DNA of 64,000 bases from Coix lacryma-jobi var. lacryma-jobi (taxonomy: Eukaryota; Streptophyta; Magnoliopsida; Poales; Poaceae), in NCBI GenBank assembly GCA_009763385.1, contig CM019824.1, forward strand, positions 160,059,622-160,123,621, written 5' to 3'. The translations under genes and the position numbers were made by a program. The notes beneath the pieces were generated by a model that saw only the letters and a program-made list of their open reading frames with translations, searched no databases and had not been told where the DNA came from. Positions 43,343 through 54,560 of this stretch are shown one piece after another (the first letter of the stretch is position 1; each line of letters starts with the position of its first letter).

Positions 43343-46227
43343 GCCACCAAGCTCCCCATTGCCACCACCAACACTTCCTCGCCAACCCAAGCCATCAGGC
43401 AGCCCCAGCGCCCGCCAAGGCCGCCACTGCCTTCGCCTTGAGCTTCTCCACCTTCCCAAACCACCAATTTCACCCCTCCGTCCTTTCCTTCGCCGGCGCA
43501 GCGACTCCCCTCAAACTCCGGCGAATCGCTCGAGCCTCACCCTCGAGCCAACCTTCGAGCCAACCCTCGAACCGCACACCCTCGACCGTCCCCTCGAGCC
43601 ACATCCCTCGAGCCGCATCTCTCGAACATGCCAAGGCCAGCCTCGAGCCTCACCCTCGAGCGTCCCCTCGAGCCTCACCCTCGAGCACGCCTGCGAACCG
43701 CGCCCCCTCGAAGCAGCCGAGCCCCACCCTCAGCCTCGGGTGAATCGCAGCCACCCTCGGACTGAGCCTCGAGCACGCCGAGGCTACCCTCGAGAGGTTA
43801 GCCGAGCCTCCGCCGAGGCCTCGCCACCATCGAGCTCCCGCCTCCGACCCTTGCACCGCCTCGCCGAGCCTCGTTTCCAACTCCTGGTGAGCCCGCGAAG
43901 CTATCCACCCTCTGCCTTCCCAGCCGAGACCTCGAGCGACCGGTCCGCTGTCCGCCTTACAGGCAAGCGCGCCGAGCCTCGAGAGAAGCACAGTTTTCCT
44001 TTTCTTTTAAAAATATGAATAGTGTTTTGTTTCTTCTTTTTGTGAGGTTTAATCTGTTGATCTAAAAATCTTGAGATAAATGTTGTGTGTTCCTTGCTCT
44101 GTGTAGTATTTTAGAAAAATAAGAAACTCTACTTTTCTGCAAAGTTTAAAATATGAAAAATCCTCCTTTTAATTAATAAATGGATAGTTTTAGGTTTTTA
44201 GTAAAACATGTATAGCTCCAAAGGTCATGAAATTTGTTTTGTCATCTATTTACACCATGATGAACCTATGAGATTAATTTGGTAAATTTTGGACAACTGT
44301 ATAAAATGATCTTTTAAAATAAATTAGGAAAAAACAGAAAAGTAATCATGGTGTGACCTTTTGGATTGTTTGCTGTTCATAGACCCCACCCTCTGGTATA
44401 TGATGATTGTGATGCCTTGCAATGTTTTGTAAATAATGCTTAATAAGTTTGTTTAATCTTGCTTAAAAAGATAAAGATAATTAATCTTTATGTCTATCCT
44501 AAAAGTTACTCACATGTTAGAAAGTTGTACTCTAGAATCAGTAGTCTTGTCCTGCACCTTAGCATGTATTCCATGGCATCATGTTAAAGCATACATCATT
44601 TATCCACGTGTAGTATCCAAGAGTGTTGAAGTCGTGTTGATCAAGCTCTGGTGTTCACCATTGTCGAACGAGCCTCGGAGGAGGGTTCTTGTTGGACAGG
44701 CTTCGTCGAAAAAGACTTAACTTCAAGCAGCAAACGAACTAACTTGTGTCAATCTTTCTTGGATCTTATCTTCCCTGCAACGAAGGCAAGCCCCGGTGCA
44801 TTTAACCCTTCCTTGGATTTATAAAATGTTTTCCTTAAATGCTTTTGAGTTAAACTACTGCATTAGGTTATAGGAGTTGTGTGATGACCTTACCTGCATT
44901 ATTTACCTCCACCAGAAGATCCACCAGCCCTGCTTTAAAACTATTTGCAAAATGCTTAGTGATGCTATACTATAGATTTGCAATAAAATGCCATTTTCAA
45001 AAGTGTGATCACTGAAAGAATCTTTTTGGGAATTTGGCTTTACTTCCCGTTCGATGACTGCTTGCCTAGCTAGCATGTGGTCATTGTCGAGAAGAGGTTG
45101 TCCGCGCGTACGGTGCCGTCATGTTGTAGTCCGGGACTCAACAGTTGACACCGACCGGGACAGGGTTGAAAAACTGACAGGACTATTACGCTTGGGTGAG
45201 ATATAACCAAGGTGTAGTTCTGGCTGGAAATTAGGGACCATCCGTATGGGGGCCTGCTGGCCAAGACTTGCAACTATTCACATACTACGGAAAGCTCTGG
45301 CTCCGAGGAATCCTTTATTGGACCGACAACCGCGCACTGGGAGTGGAGAGATGGCGGAAGTAGCATGTACCCACGTGGTCGTCGTACCTGGATAGGAGTG
45401 GTGTACTGTATCCGGGTGGCGTAGGACCGGACCCAATCTTGGAGGAATCGTGGTAGACGAGTTGGCATATGCAAGCTTGGGTGCTACATATGTAGTGTGG
45501 ATAGGGATCCTCAGCTGAGTATTATTTATCCGGATTAACGTTGCTCCTCGGTTATGGAGACTTGGTCACTGACTGTCAACGGAGAGTGGTTCTCAACTAG
45601 GTATGTTTTGAAATGTAAAATGAATCATGGACAATGAAGAATTGAGAAATGCTTGAATCTTTCCAAAATAAAACAAGGTTTACAAAATGTTTTTTCTGCA
45701 AAATACTTAAGCCTTACCTTGACTACCCTAAGCCTTTCATTCCTGAGTCTTCTCCCTTTTTCTTTAGTCGGGTAGTGGTTAAGTTTGTTGAGTACCCCAG
45801 TACTCAGGGTTTGTTAATCCCCTGTTGCAGGTTTCTATTAGGTGGTGTTGATCATGATCATGTCAGTGGGCTTGACGTGATCTGGTTGTTCCTCTTCTCC
45901 AACTTAGGTACTCCGCCTAAGTGTGGTTCTGTCATACTACTCTACTTCCGCAATACCAGTTATTTTTATGTAAAAAGTAACATCTTCACAATTTGTAAAG
46001 TTTATCTATCTTGCTTCCGCACTCCGATGGTATTTTGTATCAACTGTTGTAATGTTGTAATTATTCCAACCTTCATGATGATGGTCCTGTGGCTCGTGAG
46101 TAATTCGGGGTCCTCTCGGGGACACCCGACGGATCTTTCTAGTAACGTGTTTCATTTGCACAGTCATTGGGCTCCCTATGACGATGACGTGTGCAAGTGG
46201 GCCACATTATTGGGCGGTTCCGTCACA

Positions 46228-47074
46228 TTAATCCTATATCGAGGAGGAGAGTAGAGACAGAGTAGCTATCTATAACAATTCAATGATGAACGAGCACAAA
46301 CGAGGTTGTGAGCTCGATCAGGTATTGCTTCGAGTTTCAGAATTTTTTTTGAAAATGATATGTATTTGTTTTCCATACGTTTGCAATGCCATAGATAGGT
46401 AAGGCTTGGTGTTTTGGTTTTTAATGGGGACATTCTAATATATCATCCTGAGAGTTGTTGGCTATTTTTTTAGGGTGTTTATGATATTAGAACAGACTCT
46501 TTGCATGATCGCTTGTGTGGAGACTACAATGTCTCCAACATTCGGCCAGTTGAATACAAATCATCCAGGTTGCTATCGTTGGTATTCCTAAATGTGCCAC
46601 AATTAGCTAATTCTTTAGGGATTCACTGTTGCATTTGTTCATCATGCATGCTTGTTTGCTTCCTTTCGTCCTTTGAATTTTTTCCACAGGTAGAGTGCGT
46701 GAACATTTTTTTTGGCCATTTTCAATTATATCAAGATACTTTGTTATGGTTTCAACTTCCAGTATATACTACAAGTGACTTCTGCTGAAATGAATTTAGT
46801 TTCATGGTTTCTAATGTCACTTCAGACTCTGTTCATTTTGAACGCATCTTGGCCCCTAGTGGTTTCGGTGATTGGATCAAACACAAGATTACTGTGACTA
46901 ACGTGTGTTTTGCAGAAACAGGGATGAGTTAGGTCACGGTAATGGTGACGATATGGGCATATGGAATTCATGTCCCCTGGCGATGAACATCGTTTCGGTT
47001 CTCAAAGGACGGACGACGAAGACGGTGGTAGACTAGGCTAAGTGTCACATGGTGTTGGAGGACACTTAGGTAGT
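46228..47074 (+). other. Unassigned DNA between two Tekay-family LTRs, with exon-like pieces
   Basis: 46495-46568 reads as an exon-like stretch (LHDRLCGDYNVSNIRPVEYK, ended by CATCCAGGT). 46810-46905 and 46919-47035 read HFERILAPSGFGDWIKHK and GHGNGDDMGIWNSCPLAMNI, the latter after a TTTTGCAG acceptor. I do not recognise the family. It may be the remnant of a gene or captured fragments. The short frames around it are otherwise unsupported. Confidence 0.3.
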
Positions 47075-50000
47075 TGTAACACCCCTGGTGTTACTAATGT
47101 AATTAACTTGACATGTCATCATCTTAAGCATTAATCATTTTGTGATGCATTTGGATTGCTTAATTGCTATGCTTTAGTCCCTTTTCAAAACCCTAAAAGC
47201 CCAATTCTCCCTCTAAGGGCAAAATGGTAATTTCACCTCTGTGCCTAGTTCTATGTAGTTCTTGTTTGATTTGATGCCCTGATGTTTGTTGCTTTGATCA
47301 AGGTTCAAAAATCAGATTTGATTTGATTGTCCTTTTGCAAAACCCTAAATTCCCAATCCTGGATTTATTCCCTTTCGATAACTTTTTCAAAATTCAAAAT
47401 TCTGGGTTGGTTCAAAAGCAAAGTTGTTAATCTGACCTAGAGGAACAACCTTGGTGTTTACAGATTTCCAAGTTTCTATATAAAATTTGAAGTAATTTCA
47501 AATCCATTCAAACTCCAGTTTTTGTCCCTTTTGAGTTTTCAAAAGTTATTCAAAAACTATTGAGTTTCAGAAAAAGTGTATATTAGCAAAGTTGTAGGTT
47601 TTGACAAATGGAACAACTTTCATGTATAAGGATTTTCAAGTTTCAGTTTGAAATCCAAAGTAATTTTGATTTGAATCAAATTTGAAAAGTGTCCCCTTTC
47701 TGTTTTTGTATATGGTTCAGAAACTATTTGGAATTTGAAAATGTTCATATTGACAAAGTTGTAGATCTCATTTTTCTGAACAACTTTGGTGTTTTGAGTT
47801 TTTGTTGCCCAGTTCAAATTTTGGAAGTAATTTGCAAAATACCGATATCAGCCTAAAGTCAAACCCTAAAAACCTAGCCCTGTTCATCTTCCTCGCGTAG
47901 AGGGAGGGCCCCGGCCGTGGCCGAGCCTCCGGCGTTGCGCGCGCCACGCGTTTGGCAGCCGCTCGTCTGCCCCCGACTTGTCGCCCGCGCCCGCGACATC
48001 TTTCCGCACCCGCACGCGCGAAGCGCTGACTTCCGACCCGTCCCCTACTGCTCCAGCGCGTCGCCGCCGCGTGGCCATCGCCGGCGCTGTCTGCGCCCGA
48101 GCCCCGGCGCACGCCTGTCCTTCCCGCCTGCGCGCAATCGAGAGCGCACGCGTCCGCCGAGCTTATCCACCCCGCCTCGAGCTCTCTACCGGCCCCTGGC
48201 CGCGGCTATATAAGCCCGCCGGAGCTCCGACCTCCGCACTCGACCCCGCCGCCGTGGCCAGAGCACTCCAAAGCTCCCGCCGCTCAACCACCTAGCCCGA
48301 AAGCTCCGCCTAGAGCTCGTGAAGCTTTCCCATCCCCCAATTTCACCTTCCCCGCCTCCGATTGCCCGGCGTAACCCCATCTTCCCAAACTCCGACGGAA
48401 CCCCGGTGATCTCGGGTTCGTCAAATACTTCCCCTCCGGTCACGGATACCTTCTCCCGACCCCTGTGTCAGCTTCCTCGGTTCCGTGCGACTCTAACCCG
48501 GCCCTTGCGGTCTCGTGTGTTGAGCAGGATCGCCGGATCGCCGGAGCGCCGCCGCGGTCGTCTCTTCCTCGAGCCTCACCCTCGAGCGCGTGTCGAGCCT
48601 CACCCTCGAGCGCGTGTCGAGCCTCACCCTCGAGCCCTGCCTCCGACCCGTGGTAAGCATCCGAAGCCTCCGGCCTCTGCTTCCACTCCGTTTCGCCCGA
48701 GCCTCCAAGTCACGCCTCGGACGAGGCTTGTTTTTCCGTCTCGCCCGAGCCCAAGCCTCGGCGAGCGCATGCCCTCCGCTTCGCCCGAGCCCAAGCCTCG
48801 GCGAGCGCATGCTCTCCGCTTCGCCCGAGTCAGGCCTCGGACGGAGGCTTACTTCTCCGTCTCGCCCGAGCCTCCGGGCCAGGCCTCGGACGAAGCTGTC
48901 GCTTCCGTCTCGATCGAGCCCGTCTCAACCGAGCCCGTCTCAACCGAGCCCGTCTCGACCGAGCCCCCCCGCGATTCGCCGAGCCCGGCCTAGAAGGAGC
49001 ACAGTGCTCTTCTCTTTTTCTGAGAGATGTGAATAGTGTTCTGTTTTCTCTTTTTTTGTATGATTTTCTGTGTGCATCCAAAAATTCTGAAATTTTTGTG
49101 GTAGACTCTTTATGCTCCGAAGTATTTTATAAAAATATGAAACTTGAGTTTTGTGCAAGGATTTGAAAATGTAAAATTCCCCTTTTAATTGAAAAATGGA
49201 GGTTTTGGTATTTTTGGAGAGTGATCTTTAACTCCAAAATCTTGAGATAAATTTTTGTGACCTTTTTATGACATGCTGAACCTCTGGTAAAATTTTGAAG
49301 TCATTTGGAGCAAGTTGATTTTTGAGCATTTATTTAAATAGTTGAGTAGTGCTTTTCTTAATTAATGTCTGGAATTATTTGAGCACCTTAATGACCTCCA
49401 AAAATTATGAAATTTGTTTTGACATCTATTTATGCCATAATTAACTTATGTGATTAATTTGGTAATTTTTGGAGCAACTTCATAAAATAACCTTTTTAAT
49501 TAATTTAGGAAAATAGAAAAAGTGATTAGGGTTGGTAATAAGTGTTTGATGATGTGATCTTTGGATTGATTGATGTTCATAGACCCCTACCCTTTGGTCT
49601 ATGATGGTTGTGATGCTATGATTGATGATGCTTAGGATAATTATAATAAGGACCAGTTTAATCAATATTGCTTAAGGAAGAAATGGTTACCTTTTATGCG
49701 CAACCTAGATTTCGATTATACCTTGCCTAAGAGTAATCTAGAATCAGTGGAATTGTCTTGCACCATAAGTCCATATCATCATTCTCATGAGCATTCATCA
49801 TTGCATCCGTATAGTTGACGAAGAAGGTACCAGAGTCGAGGCCGCTGTTGACGAACCAACTCCCGAGGCGACCCCGAGCTCCGACGCCTATACCTACCCC
49901 GAGTCTGCTCTTTTTGCCATCCAAGGCAAGCCCCGGTGCATTTAACCCTACCTTGCTTTTATAAATGTTTTCTTTAAATGTTTTGAGTTAAACTATTGCA

Positions 50001-51388
50001 TTAGGTAATAGGAGTTGTGTGATGACCTATTACTTGCATTATCTACCCCACCAAAAGATACACATACCCTTGTTTCAAAACTATTTGCAAAATGCTTAGC
50101 AATGCTATTCAATAGATTTGCAGTAAAAATGCCAATTTCAAAAGTGTGATCACTTTAAGAATATTGTGGGAATTTGGCTTTACTCCCGTCTACTGGCTAG
50201 TTACCTGATCCGTACCTAGTCAGTAGCGTGGAGAGGTTGTCCGAGCGTACGGTGCCGTCATGTTGTAGTCCGGGACTCAACAGTTGACACCGACCGGGAC
50301 ATGGTTGAAAAACTGACAGGACTATTACGCTTGGGTGAGATATAACCAAGGTATAGTTCTGGCTGGAAAATTAGGGACCATCCGTATGGGGGCCTGCTGG
50401 TCAAGACTTGTAACTATTCACATACTACGGAAAGCTCTGGCTCCGAGGAATCCTTTATTGGACCGACAACCGCGCACTGGGAGTGGAGAGATGGCGGAAG
50501 TAGCATGTACCCACGTGGGTTAAAGTCCCGGATTGGAGTGGTGTACTGTACTTCCGGGTGGCGTAGGACCGGGCCCAATCTTGGAGGAATCGTGGTAGAC
50601 GAGTTGGCACATGCAAGCTGGGTGCTACATATGCAATGTGGATAGGGATCCTCAGCTGAGTATTATTTATCCGGATTAACGTTGCTCCTCGGTTATGGAG
50701 ACTTGGTCCACTGACTGTCAACGGAGAGTGGTTCTCAACTAGGAATGTTTTGAAATGTAAAATGAATCATGAATGATGAAGAATTGAGGAATACTGAATC
50801 TTTCAAAATAAAATAAGATTTACAAAAATGCTTTTCTGCAAAATACTTGATCTTGCTTAAGCCTTACCTTGACTACCCTAAGCCTTCATTCCTGAGTCTT
50901 CCCCTTTTTCTTTAGTCGGGTAAGTCTTGTTGAGTACCCCGTACTCAGGTTTGTTACCCATGTTGCAGGTATGCCTGAGACCCCGATGTGTCTCGCACCC
51001 TGTTGCGTGACCTTCGTCCAGGATGAGGCCGATGAGGCCGATGAGTAAATGTGCACCCTCGGGCAGGGTGTTACATGTATCTTTATGTTATTGTTTCCGC
51101 TACGTTGTCTACTTTGAACTTCTCGAACAATGGTTTGTAATAATCGTACTCCTTACCTCATTTGAAACCTCGGTTTGTAAAACTAACGTTATTTAAGTCT
51201 TCCGCTCTGTTATCTCTGATATTTGTGAAAATGTGAAATGCTGTAACCGAAAGATGAGATGATCCTGCGGACATTTGGGCACTGATGTAGCCGGGTGGCG
51301 AACAGGTCTTAATCACATGGAACATGGGTTCGGCTGTCAGAGGTTGACAGGGACACGTGGGCCATGGGATTAGGGCGGTTCCGTCACA
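47075..51388 (+). repeat. 5' LTR of the Tekay-like element (4314 bp)
   Basis: TGTAACACCCCTGG ... GGTTCCGTCACA. It has an AT-rich first kilobase with several diverged internal repeats (TTGTAGATCTCATTTTTC and similar), then a GC-rich block (47890-49000) with TCGAGCCTCACCCTCGAGC units (48570-48645), then AT-rich DNA. It is homologous to 1-2424 (inverted) and 42719-46227. Confidence 0.93.
48207..48213 (+). promoter_or_regulatory. TATA box of the Tekay 5' LTR
   Basis: GCGGCTATATAAGCCCGCC is conserved in the inverted copy at 1445-1451. The start of transcription would be near 48240, leaving about 3.1 kb of R and U5. Confidence 0.65.
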
Positions 51389-51391
51389 GAG

Positions 51392-51403
51392 TGGTATCAG
51401 AGC
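51392..51403 (+). other. Primer binding site (initiator methionine tRNA)
   Basis: TGGTATCAGAGC, three bases after the LTR end at 51388, is complementary to the 3' end of the plant initiator methionine tRNA, the usual primer of chromoviruses. Confidence 0.92.
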
Positions 51404-51712
51404 ATCTCACTTTAACGTTGCAGTGTTCCTTTTGCGAAAACTTCAAAAGTTCTTTTGAGTCCAAACAAAATTAAACTTGACTATTTTGAGTCCAAATTGC
51501 TTCTCTCATCTTGTCTCTCAATTGGCAACACTAGTAGCCGAGCAGTATATATATTAAGCCCTATATATATGTTAAGTATTGCATTGCCTTGTTCCGTAGG
51601 AACGATTCATGCATCATGTCATATTCACTTAAGTAAATAAATGAGTTCGTTGGGATAGTGTACCTATACCTTTTCTTGCTAGCCTTTCTCATCTATAACC
51701 TCTTGTCCAGAT

Positions 51713-52320
51713 ATGGCTCGCATCAAGCTGACCACCCGCAAGTCGACTGGACCGAACGGGTGCCGCGTCACCAGCTGGCGCCACGCACCGGAGAAGAGAC
51801 TGGAGAATCCTCCAATGGTCGTCGTTTTCCCCGCCGCACCCGCAAGAACCTGAAGGAGGAAATCAAGAATCTGAAGGCTGAGATAGAGAACATGGAGCAT
51901 GACTTCTACCTTTCCCGCCCTGGAGTTCTACGAGGCACGAGCCGCTCTGAGGAAGCTAACCAGAATGTGGTTCGCGCTATCCAGCAGCGTGATGCAACAT
52001 GGATCCGAGAGGATGTCACCAGAGCCCAGCTCCATGGATTGCAGCAGTACACCGCTCAGATCGAGCAGTTCAATGATATGCTTCATGAAGAAGTACACCA
52101 GCTGCACAACCAGCTTCACCCCGTGATTCCACCAGTTGTTGAGGACCCCGAAGACGGAGTCGTGGAGGAACCTGAAGTGGAACACGAGCCCGATCAGAAT
52201 GAGGAAGTGGAACCTGCTGAAGATGTCCACGTTGAAGATGAAGATGAGGAGGAAGAGCCTGAGCTTATCATCGAGGATGATGATGATGACGAAGAGTTGA
52301 TCTTCATCGATGACGACTAG
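51713..52320 (+). pseudogene. ORF0 of the Tekay-like element with histone H3-tail-like start (one frame break)
   Basis: ATG at 51713 opens MARIKLTTRKSTGPN, which matches the histone H3 tail at the residues equivalent to A1, R2, K4, T6, R8, K9, S10, T11 and G12. After a break of one base (51758-51759) the frame used by the rest of the ORF continues with VPRHQLAPR, like the next part of the H3 tail. Then come a basic region (RRFPRRTRKNLKEE), a coiled coil, and a very acidic end (DEDEEEEPELIIEDDDDD) to TAG at 52318-52320. An ORF before gag is known for RIRE3-like elements; its function is not. It lies between the primer binding site and gag. Confidence 0.7.
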
Positions 52321-52543
52321 ACTCCTTGTGTCTGTACCATCTGCTTACCTAAAACCTTAGGCTAGGTTTGGGGCGTTAGTCTGTTTGTTGCCAAGTCTGG
52401 CATGTATCTTTCTTTTCGTACCTTTTCCCTTATCAGTCTGTTGTCATCTTTATCAAGCCAGCTATCTTTGTATCAATGAAGCTATCAATCGGTCGTTTCA
52501 GAACCTTTGTCCATATATGCTGAGTTCCGAGTTGCTTATACAG

Positions 52544-53690
52544 ATGCCTGTGAACACCCGTACCGGAGCTGGAGGTTCTGATGATGCCAACATCCCAAAC
52601 CCTCCACCTGTACCAGCTACCCTAGCAGATGCCATTGCAGCCCTGGCCGCCGCTGCCAATCTGATGGCTCAGAACCAAGGACAGCAGAATGTTGGTCACC
52701 ATGGTCGTCACAACCAAGAGACCACCTATGTGGATTTCACCGAAACCCGTCCACCGGTTTTCACCAGAGCCGATGAACCCTCGAGCTGACGATTGGCTCC
52801 GCACCATGGAGCAGAAGTTTGGTCTCATCCGATGCACTGAAATCCAGAAGCCCGGTTTGCTTCGCAGCAACTTCGTGGCCAGCAAGTGCTTGGTATGCCA
52901 ATCTCCTGGCTGCCCAGCCTGAAGGTCATGAGTTGACCTGGGAAGAGTTCCGCACCGCTTTCCGTGCACACCACATCCCATCAGGTCTGATGAAGATGAA
53001 GCTTGATCAGTTCCTGGCTCTCCAACAGAAAGACTCCACAGTCATGCAGTATGTGGGTCAATTCAACCATCTGAGTCAGTATGCAGCGGAATATGTCAAC
53101 ACGGATGAGAAGAAGAGAGACTGTTTCTTAGAGGACTGCACCCGAAGATCGCAGGAGCTTGTCCAATAACCGACTGGGTCTTATCACGATGTTGTTGACC
53201 AGGCTGTTGCTTTTGAAGAAAGCAATCGCCAGTACCAGGAAGAGAAGAAGAAGAAGAAAGCAGGGTCAAGCAGCTTCTCTGGCGGTCACAAACGCCAGAG
53301 AATCATCTATCACCCCAGCCACCACCACAATCGTCTACCTTACCCCAACCAGCAAGTGGTCGTCCGTACCGCAGCCACCACCCATAATGCCCAACCAGCA
53401 GAGTGCCACACAGCCGAACGCCCCAGGTGTTCGTATCACCACCCCAACAAACGCCTATAACCATCCCTGCTACAACTGTGGTCAACTTGGCCACTGGTCT
53501 TGTGAGTGCCCAAAGCCCAAGAAGCCTACTCAGAACTTTCAGAAGGGTCCTGGAGGACCACAGCAGCAGCAACACCGTGTTCCACAGCAGCAAGTGCAGA
53601 AGGGCAAGTTCGTCAAGAAGCACGGGCAAGTCTACTACACCACTGTCAGCGATATTCCAGAAGGGGAGCCCGTCATGATCGGTAGGTTTC
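52544..53690 (+). pseudogene. Gag of the Tekay-like element, frameshifted and cut
   Basis: ATG at 52544 starts MPVNTRTGAGG and a Pro/Ala-rich segment. The retrotransposon gag domain follows in three frames (ADDWLRTMEQKFGLIRCTE; HELTWEEFRTAFRAHHIP; MKLDQFLALQQKDSTVMQYV), with breaks near 52780, 52890 and 53165. A Lys/Arg-rich linker and one CCHC knuckle (CYNCGQLGHWSCECPKPKK) follow. The frame is cut at 53690 by the SIRE-like LTR, just at the start of the expected protease-linker region. Confidence 0.85.
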
Positions 53691-53784
53691 TGAAAGGACC
53701 TTGATGTCGCCAAGGAGGCCTAGAGGGGGGGGTGAATAGGCCTGTCAAAACTCAAAACTCAATTTAATCAGTAGACAGATCAGC

Positions 53785-53865
53785 ACTGCCGATTCTGAGA
53801 TCAGCACTGCCGATCCTGAGATCAGCACTGCCGATCCTGAGATCAGCACTGCCGATCTGGGAAAA
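53785..53865. repeat. 21-bp tandem repeats in the SIRE-like LTR
   Basis: Four units of AGATCAGCACTGCCGATCCTG, each containing the near-palindrome ATCAGCACTGCCGAT. The same array is at 63541-63625 in the other LTR. Confidence 0.92.
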
Positions 53866-54550
53866 AGTGAAACTGAGTTTCGTGGGTATGAGAAGAAAGG
53901 TTGCACAGGCAGAGGATTTAGGCTTCCGCCAGAGTTAGACAGTTTCACAGATATGCCAGAAATCGGAAAGCACAAGTTATAAAGCACTAGATCAAACCCT
54001 AACCCTAGAAATCACTTCAAGAATGGAATGTAAACCAAAGCACAAGGTGACACAAGGATTTATCCCGTGGTTCAGCTCGCCACAAAGGCTTGCCTAAGTC
54101 CACGTTGTTGAGGTATGCCACAAAGGCTCAAGCTCACCACTTAGGTTTGCCCTTTCCTCGTTCTCAAGTCAAGAGAGTGAACTCTTGAGGTGAGGGGTGA
54201 TTTCTTAGCTGCAAGAAGGTGGTTACAAACCTCCCAAGGCTACCACAAACGTTGGCAAGCTCAAGGGCAACGCCTAGCCGGCTAGGAGCAAGCTCCAAGA
54301 GTAATAAACCCTAGAACCTCCGGCCAAACGTGAACCAATGCTCTTGGGACTTTGGGAATCAATGGATCTGCTCTCTAATCGAGTTTTGCTGCCCTCTCTT
54401 CAAGTTTTAGTGGTTGGAATGGGAGATCCACTTGAAAGCTTTGGGAGCAACAATGGAGGAGTGAGAGAGAGAGGGGGCTCTTCAAACGGTCAGATCCCGA
54501 GCTGGAAGAAGCACTGGTGTAACTGGGCCGTTGTGGGCTTTCTGGAAAGG

Positions 54551-54560
54551 TATATATATA
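54551..54560 (-). promoter_or_regulatory. TATA-like element of the SIRE-like LTR
   Basis: TATATATATA, immediately upstream (top strand) of GTCTGGGCCC. The two TCGGCACTGCCGA motifs lie about 25-70 bases upstream of it on the minus strand. Confidence 0.5.

Larger units (their letters stand above)
42719..46227 (+). mobile_element. Tekay/RIRE3-family solo LTR (3509 bp)
   Basis: It starts TGTAACACCTCCGG and ends GGTTCCGTCACA, like the LTR at 47075-51388, and is flanked by TTAAT on both sides (42714-42718 and 46228-46232). Long blocks are shared with that LTR (for example 45090-45620 with 50220-50750, including CGTACGGTGCCGTCATGTTG). The GC-rich middle differs. There is no primer binding site or internal sequence after it, so it is a solo LTR. 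Confidence 0.92.
47075..53690 (+). mobile_element. Tekay/RIRE3-like Ty3/gypsy chromovirus, left part, cut by a SIRE-like element
   Basis: A 4314-base LTR is followed by an iMet primer binding site, an ORF0 and a gag with a single CCHC knuckle. Long LTRs, the iMet site and an extra ORF before gag are described for rice RIRE3-type elements of the Del/Tekay lineage. Protease, reverse transcriptase and integrase would lie beyond the inserted element, outside the window. GTAGT at 47070-47074 is the left target site. Confidence 0.85.

Noticed and set aside
43022..44018. Proline-rich ORFs of 139-219 residues
   Set aside because: Products of the 23-bp tandem repeats and GC-rich U5 of the solo LTR.
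45649..46254. Plus-strand ORF of 201 residues
   Set aside because: Lies across the end of the solo LTR, and the homologous LTR end at 50790-51388 does not keep the frame.
51713..51760. A real histone H3 gene fragment
   Set aside because: The following sequence is not the H3 globular domain. It is a coiled-coil and acidic protein in the standard ORF0 place of a Tekay-like element.
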